Assembly (NCBI GenBank): GCA_050633625.1
Contig: JBOEGW010000003.1
Span: forward strand, 62,001-126,000
Reading direction: 5' to 3'
DNA from: JBOEGW01 sp050633625
GTDB lineage: Bacteria; Pseudomonadota; Alphaproteobacteria; Rhodobacterales; Rhodobacteraceae
DNA length: 64,000 nt
Below, piece after piece: positions 46,025-54,950 of the stretch. Numbering within the stretch: position 1 is the first letter of the stretch; every line of letters begins with the position of its first letter. The notes beneath the pieces were generated by a model. That model saw nothing but the letters and a program-made list of their open reading frames with translations, searched no databases and was not told the origin of the DNA. Made by a program: the position numbers and the translations under genes.

Positions 46025-46432
46025 ATGCAGGTAGACGTCGCAAATCAAATCCTCGCCGAAAAGTTCGCCCCTTGGGTGAACGCGCTATCCCTGCGCATCG
46101 ACACGATGTGTTGCCAAGGCGCACAGCTCTCCATGCCCATCACCCCTGACATCGCCCGGGTTGGCGGAATTGTGTCCGGCCAAGCCCTCGCGGCACTTGC
46201 GGATACGGCGATGGTTTTTGCTGTGGCCTCTCACTTCAAAGAGTTCAAACTTGTCGCGACCACAAATCTGGACGTGCAATTCCTGCGTCCAGGGTCCGGC
46301 GAAGCCATCGAGTGCCGCGCGACTGTCATTCGCGCTGGTAAATCTGTGGTGTTTTGTCGGGCACAAATGGTGGCGCTGCCCTCCGGCAAAGATGTCGCTC
46401 AAGCCACCGCCACCTTCATGCTCCCCGCATGA
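46025..46432 (+). CDS. PaaI-family hotdog thioesterase
   Basis: A 135-residue hotdog-fold acyl-CoA thioesterase. Visible family features are GGIVSGQALAALADTAMVFA (central helix), ATTNLDVQFLRPG and a C-terminal VAQATATFML. The acyl-CoA substrate is not given by sequence. Start 46025 is preferred; a TTG at 46007 would add six residues. Its stop overlaps the next start (ATGA). Confidence 0.85.
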   Translation: MQVDVANQILAEKFAPWVNALSLRIDTMCCQGAQLSMPITPDIARVGGIVSGQALAALADTAMVFAVASHFKEFKLVATTNLDVQFLRPGSGEAIECRATVIRAGKSVVFCRAQMVALPSGKDVAQATATFMLPA

Positions 46433-46872
46433 GCCCCAACGCCGGATACGCCGCTACAATGCTGGCCGCCGGGATCGGCATTCCAATTCTCGCCGCTCTT
46501 AACGCCTCCCTTGGCACGCGGATCGGCAATCCCTTTGCCACCGGGGTCGTGCTGTTTTCTGTCGCGCTTGGGATCGGCATTTTCGCAGCACTTCTCACAG
46601 GACCAGGCGCCTTGGCGCATGTTGCATCCGCCCCCAAACACCTGCTCCTCGCCGGGGTGTTCGTCGCATTCTACGTGCTCTCAATCACCTATGTCGCGCC
46701 GCATTTTGGCGTGGGGAATGCCGTGTTCTTCGTCCTCCTCGGGCAAATGATCTCTGCCGCCGCGATTGATCACTACGGCCTGTTCGGGGCGCGTCTTTCG
46801 CCTCTGACTCCAACCCGCATTGCCGGGCTGATCGTGATGGTGATCGGGGTGTGGCTCACCCAACGCAAATAG
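46429..46872 (+). CDS. YdcZ/DUF606-family membrane protein
   Basis: A 147-residue protein with five hydrophobic helices that make up half of a DMT-like transporter (GIGIPILAALNASLGTRIGN, YVAPHFGVGNAVFFVLLGQM, GLIVMVIGVWLTQ). DUF606 proteins probably work as dimers; substrate unknown. Translationally coupled to the thioesterase by a 4-nt overlap. Confidence 0.83.
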   Translation: MSPNAGYAATMLAAGIGIPILAALNASLGTRIGNPFATGVVLFSVALGIGIFAALLTGPGALAHVASAPKHLLLAGVFVAFYVLSITYVAPHFGVGNAVFFVLLGQMISAAAIDHYGLFGARLSPLTPTRIAGLIVMVIGVWLTQRK

Positions 46873-46874
46873 AT

Positions 46875-46955
46875 TTCACTGTTCAAAAATATCCGCGCCG
46901 CAGGCACCACCTGAGGACATGTGTCCGAAGAAGACCTGCGCGCCGCAAGGCGCAC
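46875..46955 (-). repeat. Composite palindromic intergenic element, copy D
   Basis: On the minus strand: GTGCGCCTTGCGGCGCGCAG, then GGACACATGTCC, then GCCTGCGGCGCGG, then ATATTTTTGAACAGTGAA. The order is the same as in copy A. It lies directly downstream of the L,D-transpeptidase stop, between convergent genes. Confidence 0.6.
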
Positions 46956-46962
46956 AGTTGCG

Positions 46963-47454
46963 CTACGGCACGACTGTAACTGTTGTATTGGCTTTTCCGA
47001 CTTGCTGGACCATCTGGAAAAACACTTGCGCGTTCTTCGGATGAGCGCGCACGCAGCCATGCGAGGCAGGACGGCCTAGATTACGGAGTTCGGTGGTGCC
47101 GTGCACGGCAATATCACCGTTGAAAAACACAGACCACGGCATTGGCGCATCATCATAAAGCGAAGACTTATGGTCTTTTGACAGGAAGAACGGGCGAAAA
47201 CGCCCAGTTGGAGTCTCATAGCCTTTTCGACCTGTCGAGATGTCCCATGTGTATTTCTCGGTCTTTTTCTCCGCCACATAGGTCCGCGTGAGGGTCATTG
47301 TTTGATCGGAAATATCAATCACCGCGGCCACCGTGTCCACGGGCGGCGGACCTTCGGGCTGTGGCTCCAACTCCTCACAGGCCGCGAGCGCGATGGCCAG
47401 AATAAAAAAGGCCGCTGGTCTACGAAAAAATGTGAAAAATCCTGTCACGCGCAT
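46963..47454 (-). CDS. L,D-transpeptidase (YkuD) lipoprotein
   Basis: A 163-residue enzyme with a lipoprotein signal (ILAIALAAC) and a YkuD catalytic domain. The active-site set HGTTELRNLGRPASHGCVR includes the His and the nucleophile Cys. L,D-transpeptidases make 3-3 cross-links in peptidoglycan or attach proteins to it, in the periplasm. The gene lies 138 nt downstream of lolD on the same strand; its own promoter may lie in that gap, which also has a DnaA-box-like sequence. Confidence 0.92.
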   Translation of the reverse strand: MRVTGFFTFFRRPAAFFILAIALAACEELEPQPEGPPPVDTVAAVIDISDQTMTLTRTYVAEKKTEKYTWDISTGRKGYETPTGRFRPFFLSKDHKSSLYDDAPMPWSVFFNGDIAVHGTTELRNLGRPASHGCVRAHPKNAQVFFQMVQQVGKANTTVTVVP

Positions 47455-47539
47455 GTCTCTCTCTTGATGTCTGGGCACCCTAATACACGTCACATGTTAA
47501 GCAACCCACAGCTGCGCAAAAGGTCACAAAACACCAATG

Positions 47540-47548
47540 TTATCCACA
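47540..47548 (+). promoter_or_regulatory. Perfect DnaA-box-like nonamer
   Basis: TTATCCACA in the gap between the transpeptidase gene and lolD. A single 9-mer is expected by chance about once in two such windows, so meaning is doubtful. Confidence 0.2.
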
Positions 47549-47591
47549 AGATGTTGCGGATGCGGCGTGAGTTCCCCCCAGAGTTCGTGGC

Positions 47592-48272
47592 TTAGCCCGC
47601 TTTGATCTGCCCCGCCTCCAAGCGCATCACCCGGTCCATGCGCCCTGCAAGCTCTAAGTTATGAGTTGCGATCAAGGCGGAAAGCCCTGTGTCTTTCACA
47701 AGCTCCATGAGCGCGCCAAACACCCGGTCCGATGTGGCCGGATCAAGGTTTCCCGTAGGCTCATCCGCCAGCAAAAGGCGCGGCTCATTGGCCAAAGCGC
47801 GGCAAAAGGCGACCCGCTGCTGCTCGCCCCCGGACAGGGCGGCGGGGCGGTGCTTGGCGCGCGCCTCCACCCCAACACGGGTCAGTAAATCAAGCGCGCG
47901 CATCCGCGCCGCCTTCTCGCTCACCCCATTGGCAAGCTGGGGCAGCACCACATTTTCAAGCGCGCTAAACTCCGGCAACAAATGGTGGAACTGATAGATA
48001 AATCCCACGTCGCTCCGTCGTATTTCGGTGCGTTTCTGGTCGGAGAGGTTCGACACGTCTTGTCCGCCCACTGACACTGTCCCTTTTGTGGCAACGTCCA
48101 GCAATCCTGCGATGTGAAGCAGGGTCGATTTCCCGGCACCCGAGGGGGCGATCAAGCCCACGACTTCGCCCGGTTCAATCGCGAGCGAGACCCCGTCCAG
48201 CACCCGAACCTCACCGGGCTGCCCCGCGTTATAGGTTTTTGTGATCCCATCCAGCCGCAAGACATCACTCAT
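47592..48272 (-). CDS. lolD: Lipoprotein-releasing ABC transporter, ATP-binding subunit LolD
   Basis: LolD powers release of outer-membrane lipoproteins from the inner membrane. The 226-residue protein has Walker A PSGAGKSTLLH, the signature LSGGEQQRVAFCRALANEP and Walker B LLLADEPTGNLD. It overlaps the permease gene by 8 nt. Confidence 0.94.
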   Translation of the reverse strand: MSDVLRLDGITKTYNAGQPGEVRVLDGVSLAIEPGEVVGLIAPSGAGKSTLLHIAGLLDVATKGTVSVGGQDVSNLSDQKRTEIRRSDVGFIYQFHHLLPEFSALENVVLPQLANGVSEKAARMRALDLLTRVGVEARAKHRPAALSGGEQQRVAFCRALANEPRLLLADEPTGNLDPATSDRVFGALMELVKDTGLSALIATHNLELAGRMDRVMRLEAGQIKAG

Positions 48273-49551
48273 AGCGCAGCGCCTCCACTGGGTTCATTTT
48301 TGCGGCGCGCCGGGCGGGAAAAATCGTCACCACACAGCTCAAGAACAACGACAAAATCACCGCCGATAACACATCCGCCAGCTCAAGCTTGGCGGGAAGC
48401 GCATAGATGCCGCGCACAGACGGATCCCAAACCCCGCCGCCAGACAGGTAATCCACAAGCGCAAAAATCTGATCAATATAGGTCGCAAACAAAACCCCAA
48501 TGATAACGCCCGCAAGGGTGCCAACGATCCCCGTCAACGACCCACAAAGGAAAAACACCCGCAACACAGACCCTTCGGTGAGGCCCATTGTCCGCAAAAT
48601 GCCAATGTCGCTGCCCTTGTTTTTCACCAGCATGATCAGCCCGGAAATAATGTTCATCGAGGCAATCAGCACCAGAATAGACAGAATGATAAACATCACA
48701 TTGTCCTCCATCTGAAGTGCCCGCAAAAAGCCCCCCGCACTTTCTTTCCACGTCCAGACGAGCGCGCCCGCGCCCGCGGCACTCATGATCGCATTGAGCT
48801 GTTGATCAATCGCTTCCGGCTCCGCGACCATCACCTCAATCTCATCAGCAAAGCCTTCTTTGTTGAAAAAACTTTGTGCCTCTTTGAAGGGCAGGTAAGC
48901 GCGCGTTTTGTCGATATCCCAACGTCCGGCGGTGAAAATATATGTCACGTCATACACATTCACGCGCGGGCTCGTGCCAAAGGCCGTTTTTACGCCGTTT
49001 GGGGAAATCAGCTTGATCTTATCGCCCACATGCAGCCCCAAATCGCGCGCAATGCCTGAGCCGATTGCGATGCCGTCTTGAAAATCAGCGATATTGCCTT
49101 CTGAGGAGTCCGGGTTGGCGATACGTGGGATCGTCAAGAGATCCGCTTCACGAATTCCAAACACCTGAACGCCAGTATTGGCCTCTTTGTGATTGGCCAT
49201 GACCTGTCCTTTGATCAAAGGAGCGGCGCGTGTGACACCTTCCACAGCGCCAATGCGCGTGGCCCATCCTTCAAAGTCAGCGATCTTGCGATCCAACAGG
49301 CCAGTGTCGTTGAACTCCCCACGATCATACACCGTCACATGCGCGTTTGCGCCAAGAATAGTGTCGACAAATTCCGCGCGAAATCCGGTGCGCACGGCAA
49401 GGGTGATGATCAAGGCCGCGACCGCCAATGTGATCCCAACAAGGGAAATCCACGTCATCGTGGACACGCCCCCTTCGGCTTTGCGCGCGCGCAAATAACG
49501 CCAAGCAATCATCCATTCAAACCTAGAAAACGGCGCTGTGCGATTGGCCAA
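48265..49551 (-). CDS. lolC: Lipoprotein-releasing ABC transporter permease LolC/E
   Basis: A 428-residue FtsX/LolCE-type permease with an N-terminal transmembrane helix (GITLAVAALIITLAVR), a large periplasmic MacB-like domain (about residues 60-260) and three C-terminal helices. Only one permease gene is present, which is common in alphaproteobacteria (a LolF-like homodimer is possible). Coupled to lolD. Confidence 0.92.
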   Translation of the reverse strand: MANRTAPFSRFEWMIAWRYLRARKAEGGVSTMTWISLVGITLAVAALIITLAVRTGFRAEFVDTILGANAHVTVYDRGEFNDTGLLDRKIADFEGWATRIGAVEGVTRAAPLIKGQVMANHKEANTGVQVFGIREADLLTIPRIANPDSSEGNIADFQDGIAIGSGIARDLGLHVGDKIKLISPNGVKTAFGTSPRVNVYDVTYIFTAGRWDIDKTRAYLPFKEAQSFFNKEGFADEIEVMVAEPEAIDQQLNAIMSAAGAGALVWTWKESAGGFLRALQMEDNVMFIILSILVLIASMNIISGLIMLVKNKGSDIGILRTMGLTEGSVLRVFFLCGSLTGIVGTLAGVIIGVLFATYIDQIFALVDYLSGGGVWDPSVRGIYALPAKLELADVLSAVILSLFLSCVVTIFPARRAAKMNPVEALRYE

Positions 49552-49584
49552 GTTCAGCCCTCCAAAAACGCTAACTATTTGCTA

Positions 49585-49965
49585 TTATTGCCCAGCACCC
49601 GCTACGGCGCGCTGGGTGAAAAACAAAGATGCAAGCCATAACAAAACGCCAATCCCAATCACAGCAACCATTGGCAGAGGCGGCGTGCCAAACACGGCTC
49701 CGCCTATGGCATTGCCTATGAAAAAAAGGACCGCCACGACAATGCCTTGACCACCAAGACTGCGAGCAAGGTCTTTCAATGGCGGCAAGCCTTTGGGCAA
49801 ACGGCCAACCACAAAAACCACCGCGAAGGCCAGCCAGACCAAGAAAATTCCCGCCCAAGGCACCAGCATCAACCCGGCAAAGAAGGCCAAAAACATCAAA
49901 ACGGCAGTGCCGTAAAGCGCTTGGCGGATGGCAGGGGTCACATCGGGGCGCAATTTGTCGCTCAT
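49585..49965 (-). CDS. Hypothetical membrane protein, 126 aa
   Basis: Four hydrophobic helices (AVLMFLAFFAGLMLVPW, FLVWLAFAVVFVVG, GIVVAVLFFIGNAIGG, PLPMVAVIGIGVLLWLASLF) with short charged ends. No family I recognise. Same strand as lolC, with 33 nt between them, so it may belong to that transcript. Confidence 0.7.
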   Translation of the reverse strand: MSDKLRPDVTPAIRQALYGTAVLMFLAFFAGLMLVPWAGIFLVWLAFAVVFVVGRLPKGLPPLKDLARSLGGQGIVVAVLFFIGNAIGGAVFGTPPLPMVAVIGIGVLLWLASLFFTQRAVAGAGQ

Positions 49966-50032
49966 ATCAAAACCTCATAAGTCGTCTCAGCGCTGGTTAA
50001 CACGCAGGCACGCGCGGCACCAACGGGAAAAG

Positions 50033-50521
50033 CTAGGCGCGGGTACGCCGGCGCAAAGGTGCCGTCAGAAACGACAAAATCAACGTGATAAGCCCCCAGC
50101 CAATCACGTAGCCGATCGCTGTGGAAATCAAACCTTGGGAGGTAACGGGCACGGCAGGAGCATAGTCGTCCCAGGTCCGCTCAATCAGCTCGGCGTCCCG
50201 AATGCGCCAGAACTGCGCCAAGCGCTCTAAGGGGAGCGAGGTCGAAAGCGCGCTGTAATCGGCGTCTAGCCGCTCAAAACGGGTGATCCGCGCGCGCATG
50301 TCATCCGCCAGTCGGTTCTGGAACGTGCTGCCCCCCATCGCAATGAGCGCGTCTTCGCGGCTCAGGTTGCTGGCCTTGGCGGTCAGATCAAAAGCGACAG
50401 TGACAGCGCGCAATTCGTCGCGCGCGCCCGCCAGACGTTGCATATACTGTTGAGAAAATTCAGGAAACTGGGACAAAGCCACAGCGCCCGCGATGCCCCC
50501 TGCCATGGCCAGAATGCGCAT
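50033..50521 (-). CDS. DUF2937-family protein
   Basis: A 162-residue protein matching DUF2937 in its N-terminus (GIAGAVALSQFPEFSQQYMQ, RLAGARDELRAV); a helical periplasmic segment and a C-terminal transmembrane helix (TAIGYVIGWGLITLILSFL) with a basic tail follow. Function unknown. Same strand as its neighbours. Confidence 0.82.
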   Translation of the reverse strand: MRILAMAGGIAGAVALSQFPEFSQQYMQRLAGARDELRAVTVAFDLTAKASNLSREDALIAMGGSTFQNRLADDMRARITRFERLDADYSALSTSLPLERLAQFWRIRDAELIERTWDDYAPAVPVTSQGLISTAIGYVIGWGLITLILSFLTAPLRRRTRA

Positions 50522-50604
50522 TTTGTCTGCCTTTTGCTCGAATGCCGGTCTTGCGCCGGATCGCTCGTAGTTTCGCCGCCATGCGCTTCCCGGTCAAGCG
50601 TTGC

Positions 50605-51699
50605 TCACAAAAGAGCGCGGTCTTGGCGATAAAGGGTTGCGAAAAACGCGTCAAAGTCAGGCCACCAGGTTGCGTCCGCTTCCCAGTCGTCTTGTTGAAA
50701 ATCATGGTGCGAGTCGAAGTTGTAAAACCCAACGCGCGGTGCCCCTTTGCCGCGATAATCCAAAAAGAGTGTCTCCATGTACCACTGCGCCAAAACGATC
50801 ATCTTGTCGGCATTTTTGGGAAAATAGCTCGGCTCCTCTTCAAAGTCGGTGAAGGTTTCCAAGCTGTCTTTGAAGCTGCCTAGGATCGTGAGCGGCATCA
50901 AATCCTCATATCCTGAGAAGGGGGATAAATCGTCATCGCGCGGCGCGTTTGCGTCGCCGGACCAGACTTTCTCGCCCACGTTGCCACCGTTTTGTTTCAG
51001 GTAAAGGGTTCGAAGCAGAGGCGGCAAAGTGATGCCAAGACGCGCTTCTTGTGCCGTCAATTGTGCCTCATCCAAATTGGCAACATCTTCTAAGAGAACG
51101 CGCTCGCCGCCCTGCGCAACCGGACGATTGTCCCAATGGGTGAAATGATTGCCTCGATAGAATGTATCAACCGTCATCCGTTGTGTGGGCGCGCTTAGAT
51201 CCCATGTACCAGTTTTGCCGTGTGCGTCATCCATCTTGCGGTCCATGGTCTCAGAAATACGCGCTTCCAAGTCGCTGGAGATCACCTCCTCAACGGAAAG
51301 CTTACCGCGCTCAAGCCAAATCAACGCAAGCCCCGTCACCGCGATCACGCCTGCAAAAAGTCCCACCATGCGCCAATCACCGGGGTTTGGTCCTGTCATC
51401 ACTTCGCTCCCCATGAGCGAGCCAACACCGCGCGCAATCGCATAGAAAATCCCAACAACGATCACTTGGACCGGGTACCCTTTGGCGGCAAACAAGGCGA
51501 CTTTCGAAACGGACTGCGGCGCGAGTTTGCGCCATTTTCCGAATACATCCGCCATCACAAACACCGCCGCGACCGGCAGGATCAACCATGGGCTATGCCC
51601 GGCAAACCCCAGCCAAACCGGGAAACCCAGCAAGATTGCTGTGAAAACAAGCCGCCCCGGAATGGACATGGCGCGCGATACAGTTGAATAGCCGGACAT
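50605..51699 (-). CDS. Membrane-anchored SMI1/KNR4 (SUKH) family protein
   Basis: A 364-residue protein: the N-terminal 150 residues have about four hydrophobic helices (FTAILLGFPVWLGFAGH, WLILPVAAVFVMADVF, VQVIVVGIFYAIARGVGSLM, MVGLFAGVIAVTGLALIWL). The C-terminal half (from about residue 220) has an SMI1/KNR4-like domain, LTAQEARLGITLPPLLRTLY with GGNVG downstream. SUKH domains often serve as immunity proteins to nuclease toxins; no toxin gene is adjacent. Start at 51699 with GGGAG upstream. Confidence 0.82.
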   Translation of the reverse strand: MSGYSTVSRAMSIPGRLVFTAILLGFPVWLGFAGHSPWLILPVAAVFVMADVFGKWRKLAPQSVSKVALFAAKGYPVQVIVVGIFYAIARGVGSLMGSEVMTGPNPGDWRMVGLFAGVIAVTGLALIWLERGKLSVEEVISSDLEARISETMDRKMDDAHGKTGTWDLSAPTQRMTVDTFYRGNHFTHWDNRPVAQGGERVLLEDVANLDEAQLTAQEARLGITLPPLLRTLYLKQNGGNVGEKVWSGDANAPRDDDLSPFSGYEDLMPLTILGSFKDSLETFTDFEEEPSYFPKNADKMIVLAQWYMETLFLDYRGKGAPRVGFYNFDSHHDFQQDDWEADATWWPDFDAFFATLYRQDRALL

Positions 51700-51788
51700 C
51701 TTATCTCCCAAGGCAATTTACCGAAAGGGGACATCTCTGCGGCGCATCGTCAAGCCGTACCTTGCTTTTTCCCAATCACGGCTTGTGG

Positions 51789-53138
51789 TTAGTGACCAAT
51801 ACCATGCGCCGCGTAAATGTCGCGCAGCTTTGCGACAGCCGCCTCTGGTGCCATTTCTTCGCTTTCGCCAGTGCGGCGCGCTGTCAATTCGACAACCCCA
51901 TTTTTCAGCCCGCGTGGGCCGACTGTGATGCGCCATGGCAGGCCGATCAAATCCATCGTGGCAAACTTCCCGCCCGCGCGTTCCTTGCGATCATCATAAA
52001 GCGGATCCAGCCCGGCCGCCGTCAAAGCCGCATAAAGGCTTTCGCAGGCGGCATCGGCTTCCTCATCGCCCTGTTTCAGGTTCACGATGCCCGCATGGAA
52101 CGGGGTCACGCCTTCGGGCCAGATAATGCCGTTTTCGTCGTGGTTTGCTTCGATCAAGGCCCCAACAAGCCGCGACACCCCAATCCCGTGGCTGCCCATA
52201 TGCACGTCCACTTTGGTGCCATCTGGGGTTTGTACGGCGGCGTTCATCTTCTCGGAATAGCTGGTGCCAAAGTAGAAAATCTGCCCCACTTCAATACCGC
52301 GCGCCGTGCTTTGGCGCGCTTCAGGAACCTTTGCAAAGGCCTCGGCGTCATGCGTTTCATCGGTGCGGGCATAGCGCGAGGTGAATTCTTCAAGCACCTC
52401 TTGGCAGGCGGCCCGATCATCGAAGTCAATCTCCCGATCGCCAAAGGTCAGATCGGTAATTTCGCTGTCGTAGAACACTTCGCTTTCGCCGGTTTCGGCC
52501 AGCACAAGGAATTCATGGGTGTAATCGCCGCCAATCGGGCCACTGTCCGCGCGCATCGGAATGGCTTTGAGGCCCATGCGCTCATAGGTGCGCAGATAGC
52601 TCACCAAATGGCGGTTATAAGCGTGTAGCGCGTCTTCTTTTGTCAGATCGAAGTTGTAGCCATCCTTCATCAGGAATTCGCGGCCCCGCATCACGCCAAA
52701 CCGAGGGCGCATTTCATCGCGGAACTTCCATTGAACCTGATATAAGGTCAGTGGCAGGTCTTTGTAGGACGACACGTTTGAGCGAAACACATCGGTGAAC
52801 ATTTCCTCGGCGGTGGGCGAAAACAGCATGTCACGGTCTTGCCGGTCGCTCATGCGCAGCATTTCCGGGCCATAGGCGTCGTAGCGCCCGCTTTCGCGCC
52901 AAAGGTCTGCTGATTGCAAGGTGGGCATTAACATCGGGATATGCCCAGCGCGCGCTTGTTCTTCATGCACAATCTGCTCAATCCGTTTGAGCACTTTAAA
53001 GCCCATCGGAAGCCAGGAGTAGATCCCGGCAGAGGCCTGTTTGATCATACCCGCCCGCAACATCAGACGGTGCGAGGCGATCTGCGCCTCAGCGGGGGTT
53101 TCTTTGAGAACCGGCAGGAAATAGCGGGACAGACGCAT
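51789..53138 (-). CDS. proS: Prolyl-tRNA synthetase, short (type 3) form
   Basis: The 449-residue class II synthetase charges tRNA-Pro. It lacks the editing INS domain and so is the short alphaproteobacterial type. Motifs: MRLSRYFLPVLKETP, GMIKQASAGIYSWLPMG, PTAEEMF, RFGVMRGREFLMKDGY, DVHMGSHGIGVSRLVGA. I prefer the ATG at 53138 to the longer frame. It heads a run of same-strand genes down to the transpeptidase at 46963. Confidence 0.95.
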   Translation of the reverse strand: MRLSRYFLPVLKETPAEAQIASHRLMLRAGMIKQASAGIYSWLPMGFKVLKRIEQIVHEEQARAGHIPMLMPTLQSADLWRESGRYDAYGPEMLRMSDRQDRDMLFSPTAEEMFTDVFRSNVSSYKDLPLTLYQVQWKFRDEMRPRFGVMRGREFLMKDGYNFDLTKEDALHAYNRHLVSYLRTYERMGLKAIPMRADSGPIGGDYTHEFLVLAETGESEVFYDSEITDLTFGDREIDFDDRAACQEVLEEFTSRYARTDETHDAEAFAKVPEARQSTARGIEVGQIFYFGTSYSEKMNAAVQTPDGTKVDVHMGSHGIGVSRLVGALIEANHDENGIIWPEGVTPFHAGIVNLKQGDEEADAACESLYAALTAAGLDPLYDDRKERAGGKFATMDLIGLPWRITVGPRGLKNGVVELTARRTGESEEMAPEAAVAKLRDIYAAHGIGH

Positions 53139-53258
53139 GGGGCATACTCGGCGTTGGGTTTCAGGTTTTGCATCCTTATCCGCGCGCGGGGACTGGGGCA
53201 AGAGCACCCTTTGCGGATCACCGAAATCGAGCCAGTATTATCAAAACAGGAGGACTTC

Positions 53259-54161
53259 ATGACCAAATTCAATCCCGGCTTGCCCAAAGCAGAAAAACAG
53301 CCGCGTACCCTCGTGAAGACCCGGCTCATTCCCCTCATCAATGCTGCATTGCCGCTGGCGGCCGTGTTTCAGCGCGGTCATGAGCGCGCGCAGAGTTCGG
53401 CGGGGCAGGATATTTGGGTCTATCGGCCCACGGAGGCCAGTGGCCTGCGCCCGGCTTTGCTTTGGATTCATGGGGGCGGTTTGGTGATTGGGCATCCCGC
53501 CATGGAAGCTAAGCTCAACGCCAAAATACGCGATAGGCTCAACATCACAGTGGCCGCGCCGCGCTACAGGTTGGGGGGCAAAGCACCCTACCCTGCCGCG
53601 ATTGAAGACCTCTATGCGGCGCTTGAATGGCTCGCGGCGCAGCCCGGCGTTGATCCGGAGCGCATCGCAATTGGGGGCGACAGCGCGGGCGGGGGCCTCG
53701 CCGCGTGCCTTGCGATCATGGCGCGCGAACGCGGCGGCCCAAAGGTGGCGTTTCAGTTGTTGCATGAGCCGATGCTTGATGAGGCCACGCGCCGGCGCAC
53801 CGATGTAAACCCCGAAGAATTACGGGTGTGGTCGATGGAGGCCAATACGAACGGCTGGGACACCTACTTGCGCTCTGTCTCCGGCGCAGTGCCCGACACC
53901 GCCTCAGCGGCGCGGGTCGCGGACCCCGCTGGCCTGCCGCCCGCATGGGTGGGCGTTGGCACGATGGATTTGTTTTTTGATGAATCTGTCACCTACGCTG
54001 ACCGGCTGGAAGCCGCTGGCGTGCCCGTCGCACGCGAGATCGTTGAAGGCGCTTATCATGGGTTCTTGCAGCTTGAACCGGGCGCCCCGGTCAGCCGCGC
54101 TTATTGCGACGAGATGATCAAGGCGCTTGGCCGAGGATTGCAGATTGATCACGTCGGATAA
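53259..54161 (+). CDS. HSL-type alpha/beta hydrolase
   Basis: A 300-residue esterase/lipase of the hormone-sensitive-lipase class: oxyanion motif HGGGLVIG (about residues 69-76), nucleophile elbow GGDSAGG, and C-terminal Asp/His (DLFFDESVTYADRLE, EGAYHGF). Type IV esterases usually hydrolyse short acyl esters. AGGAGG precedes the ATG at 53259. It is divergent from proS. Confidence 0.9.
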   Translation: MTKFNPGLPKAEKQPRTLVKTRLIPLINAALPLAAVFQRGHERAQSSAGQDIWVYRPTEASGLRPALLWIHGGGLVIGHPAMEAKLNAKIRDRLNITVAAPRYRLGGKAPYPAAIEDLYAALEWLAAQPGVDPERIAIGGDSAGGGLAACLAIMARERGGPKVAFQLLHEPMLDEATRRRTDVNPEELRVWSMEANTNGWDTYLRSVSGAVPDTASAARVADPAGLPPAWVGVGTMDLFFDESVTYADRLEAAGVPVAREIVEGAYHGFLQLEPGAPVSRAYCDEMIKALGRGLQIDHVG

Positions 54162-54244
54162 CAGCCGCGTGAAGGACATGATCCATTCGGTTGGTTGGCC
54201 ACGTAGGGAGGGTATCTGAAACAACAAACCGACAGGATACTGAC

Positions 54245-54769
54245 ATGAAAACCCTTCTCAAGACCACAATCGCCGCGCTTGCTCTGACGACAACAACAGC
54301 CTTTGCGGAAAGCCACGGCGGGATGAAATCCATCGTCGATATTGCGGCCGCTGATGATCGCTTTGAAACGCTGGTCGCGGCTGTTACGGCGGCAGGTCTT
54401 GGCGAAACCCTGTCTGGCGAAGGCCCGTTCACAGTGTTCGCCCCAACCGATGACGCCTTTGACGCCCTGCCGGAGGGCGCGGTTGCAGGCCTGCTTGCGC
54501 CCGACATGAAAGGCGAGTTGACCGATGTGTTGATGTATCATGTGATCCCCGGAAAAATCATGGCCGCTGACATTCCCGCCGGTACAATGGCCGCTGGCAC
54601 AGCACTTGAAGGCGCGTCTTTCTGCGTGACCAAAGGCGACAGCGTGATGCTGGATGACGGCGCAGAGCCAATGGCGAACGTGGTCATTGCGGATATCGAA
54701 GCCTCCAACGGTGTTATCCATGTGATTGATAAGGTGCTGATGCCCGGCAACGACGTGTCTTGCATGTAA
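54245..54769 (+). CDS. Exported fasciclin (FAS1) domain protein
   Basis: A 174-residue protein with a signal peptide (MKTLLKTTIAALALTTTTAF) and one FAS1 domain: SIVDIAAADDRFETLVAAVT, GPFTVFAPTDDAFDAL, LMYHVIPGKIMAADI, NGVIHVIDKVLMP. FAS1 domains act in adhesion or surface binding. A hairpin and a strong terminator follow the gene. The ATG at 54245 has AGGA upstream. Confidence 0.93.
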   Translation: MKTLLKTTIAALALTTTTAFAESHGGMKSIVDIAAADDRFETLVAAVTAAGLGETLSGEGPFTVFAPTDDAFDALPEGAVAGLLAPDMKGELTDVLMYHVIPGKIMAADIPAGTMAAGTALEGASFCVTKGDSVMLDDGAEPMANVVIADIEASNGVIHVIDKVLMPGNDVSCM

Positions 54770-54773
54770 CTCG

Positions 54774-54807
54774 ATAGGGCCATAATCGTCCCCGTCCCTG
54801 GCCCTAT
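54774..54807 (+). promoter_or_regulatory. Short perfect hairpin after the fasciclin gene
   Basis: ATAGGGCC and GGCCCTAT pair over 8 bp with an 18-nt loop; it lies just ahead of the terminator. Confidence 0.5.
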
Positions 54808-54811
54808 TGCC

Positions 54812-54841
54812 GCGCGGTCCCTTAATGGGGCCGCGCTTTTT
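54812..54841 (+). terminator. Rho-independent terminator of the fasciclin gene
   Basis: GCGCGGTCCC / GGGGCCGCGC (10 bp, one G-T pair), loop TTAAT, then TTTTT. Confidence 0.85.
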
Positions 54842-54950
54842 CTTGCGCCGCACCTGTGCGCTCTCTTTTGCGCTCCCCTTTGCGCCCCACCCTTGCGCGC
54901 TGCGAGGTTCCGGGTCATGTATTGGGCAAGGTATTTTTGAGGGCGCGTTC

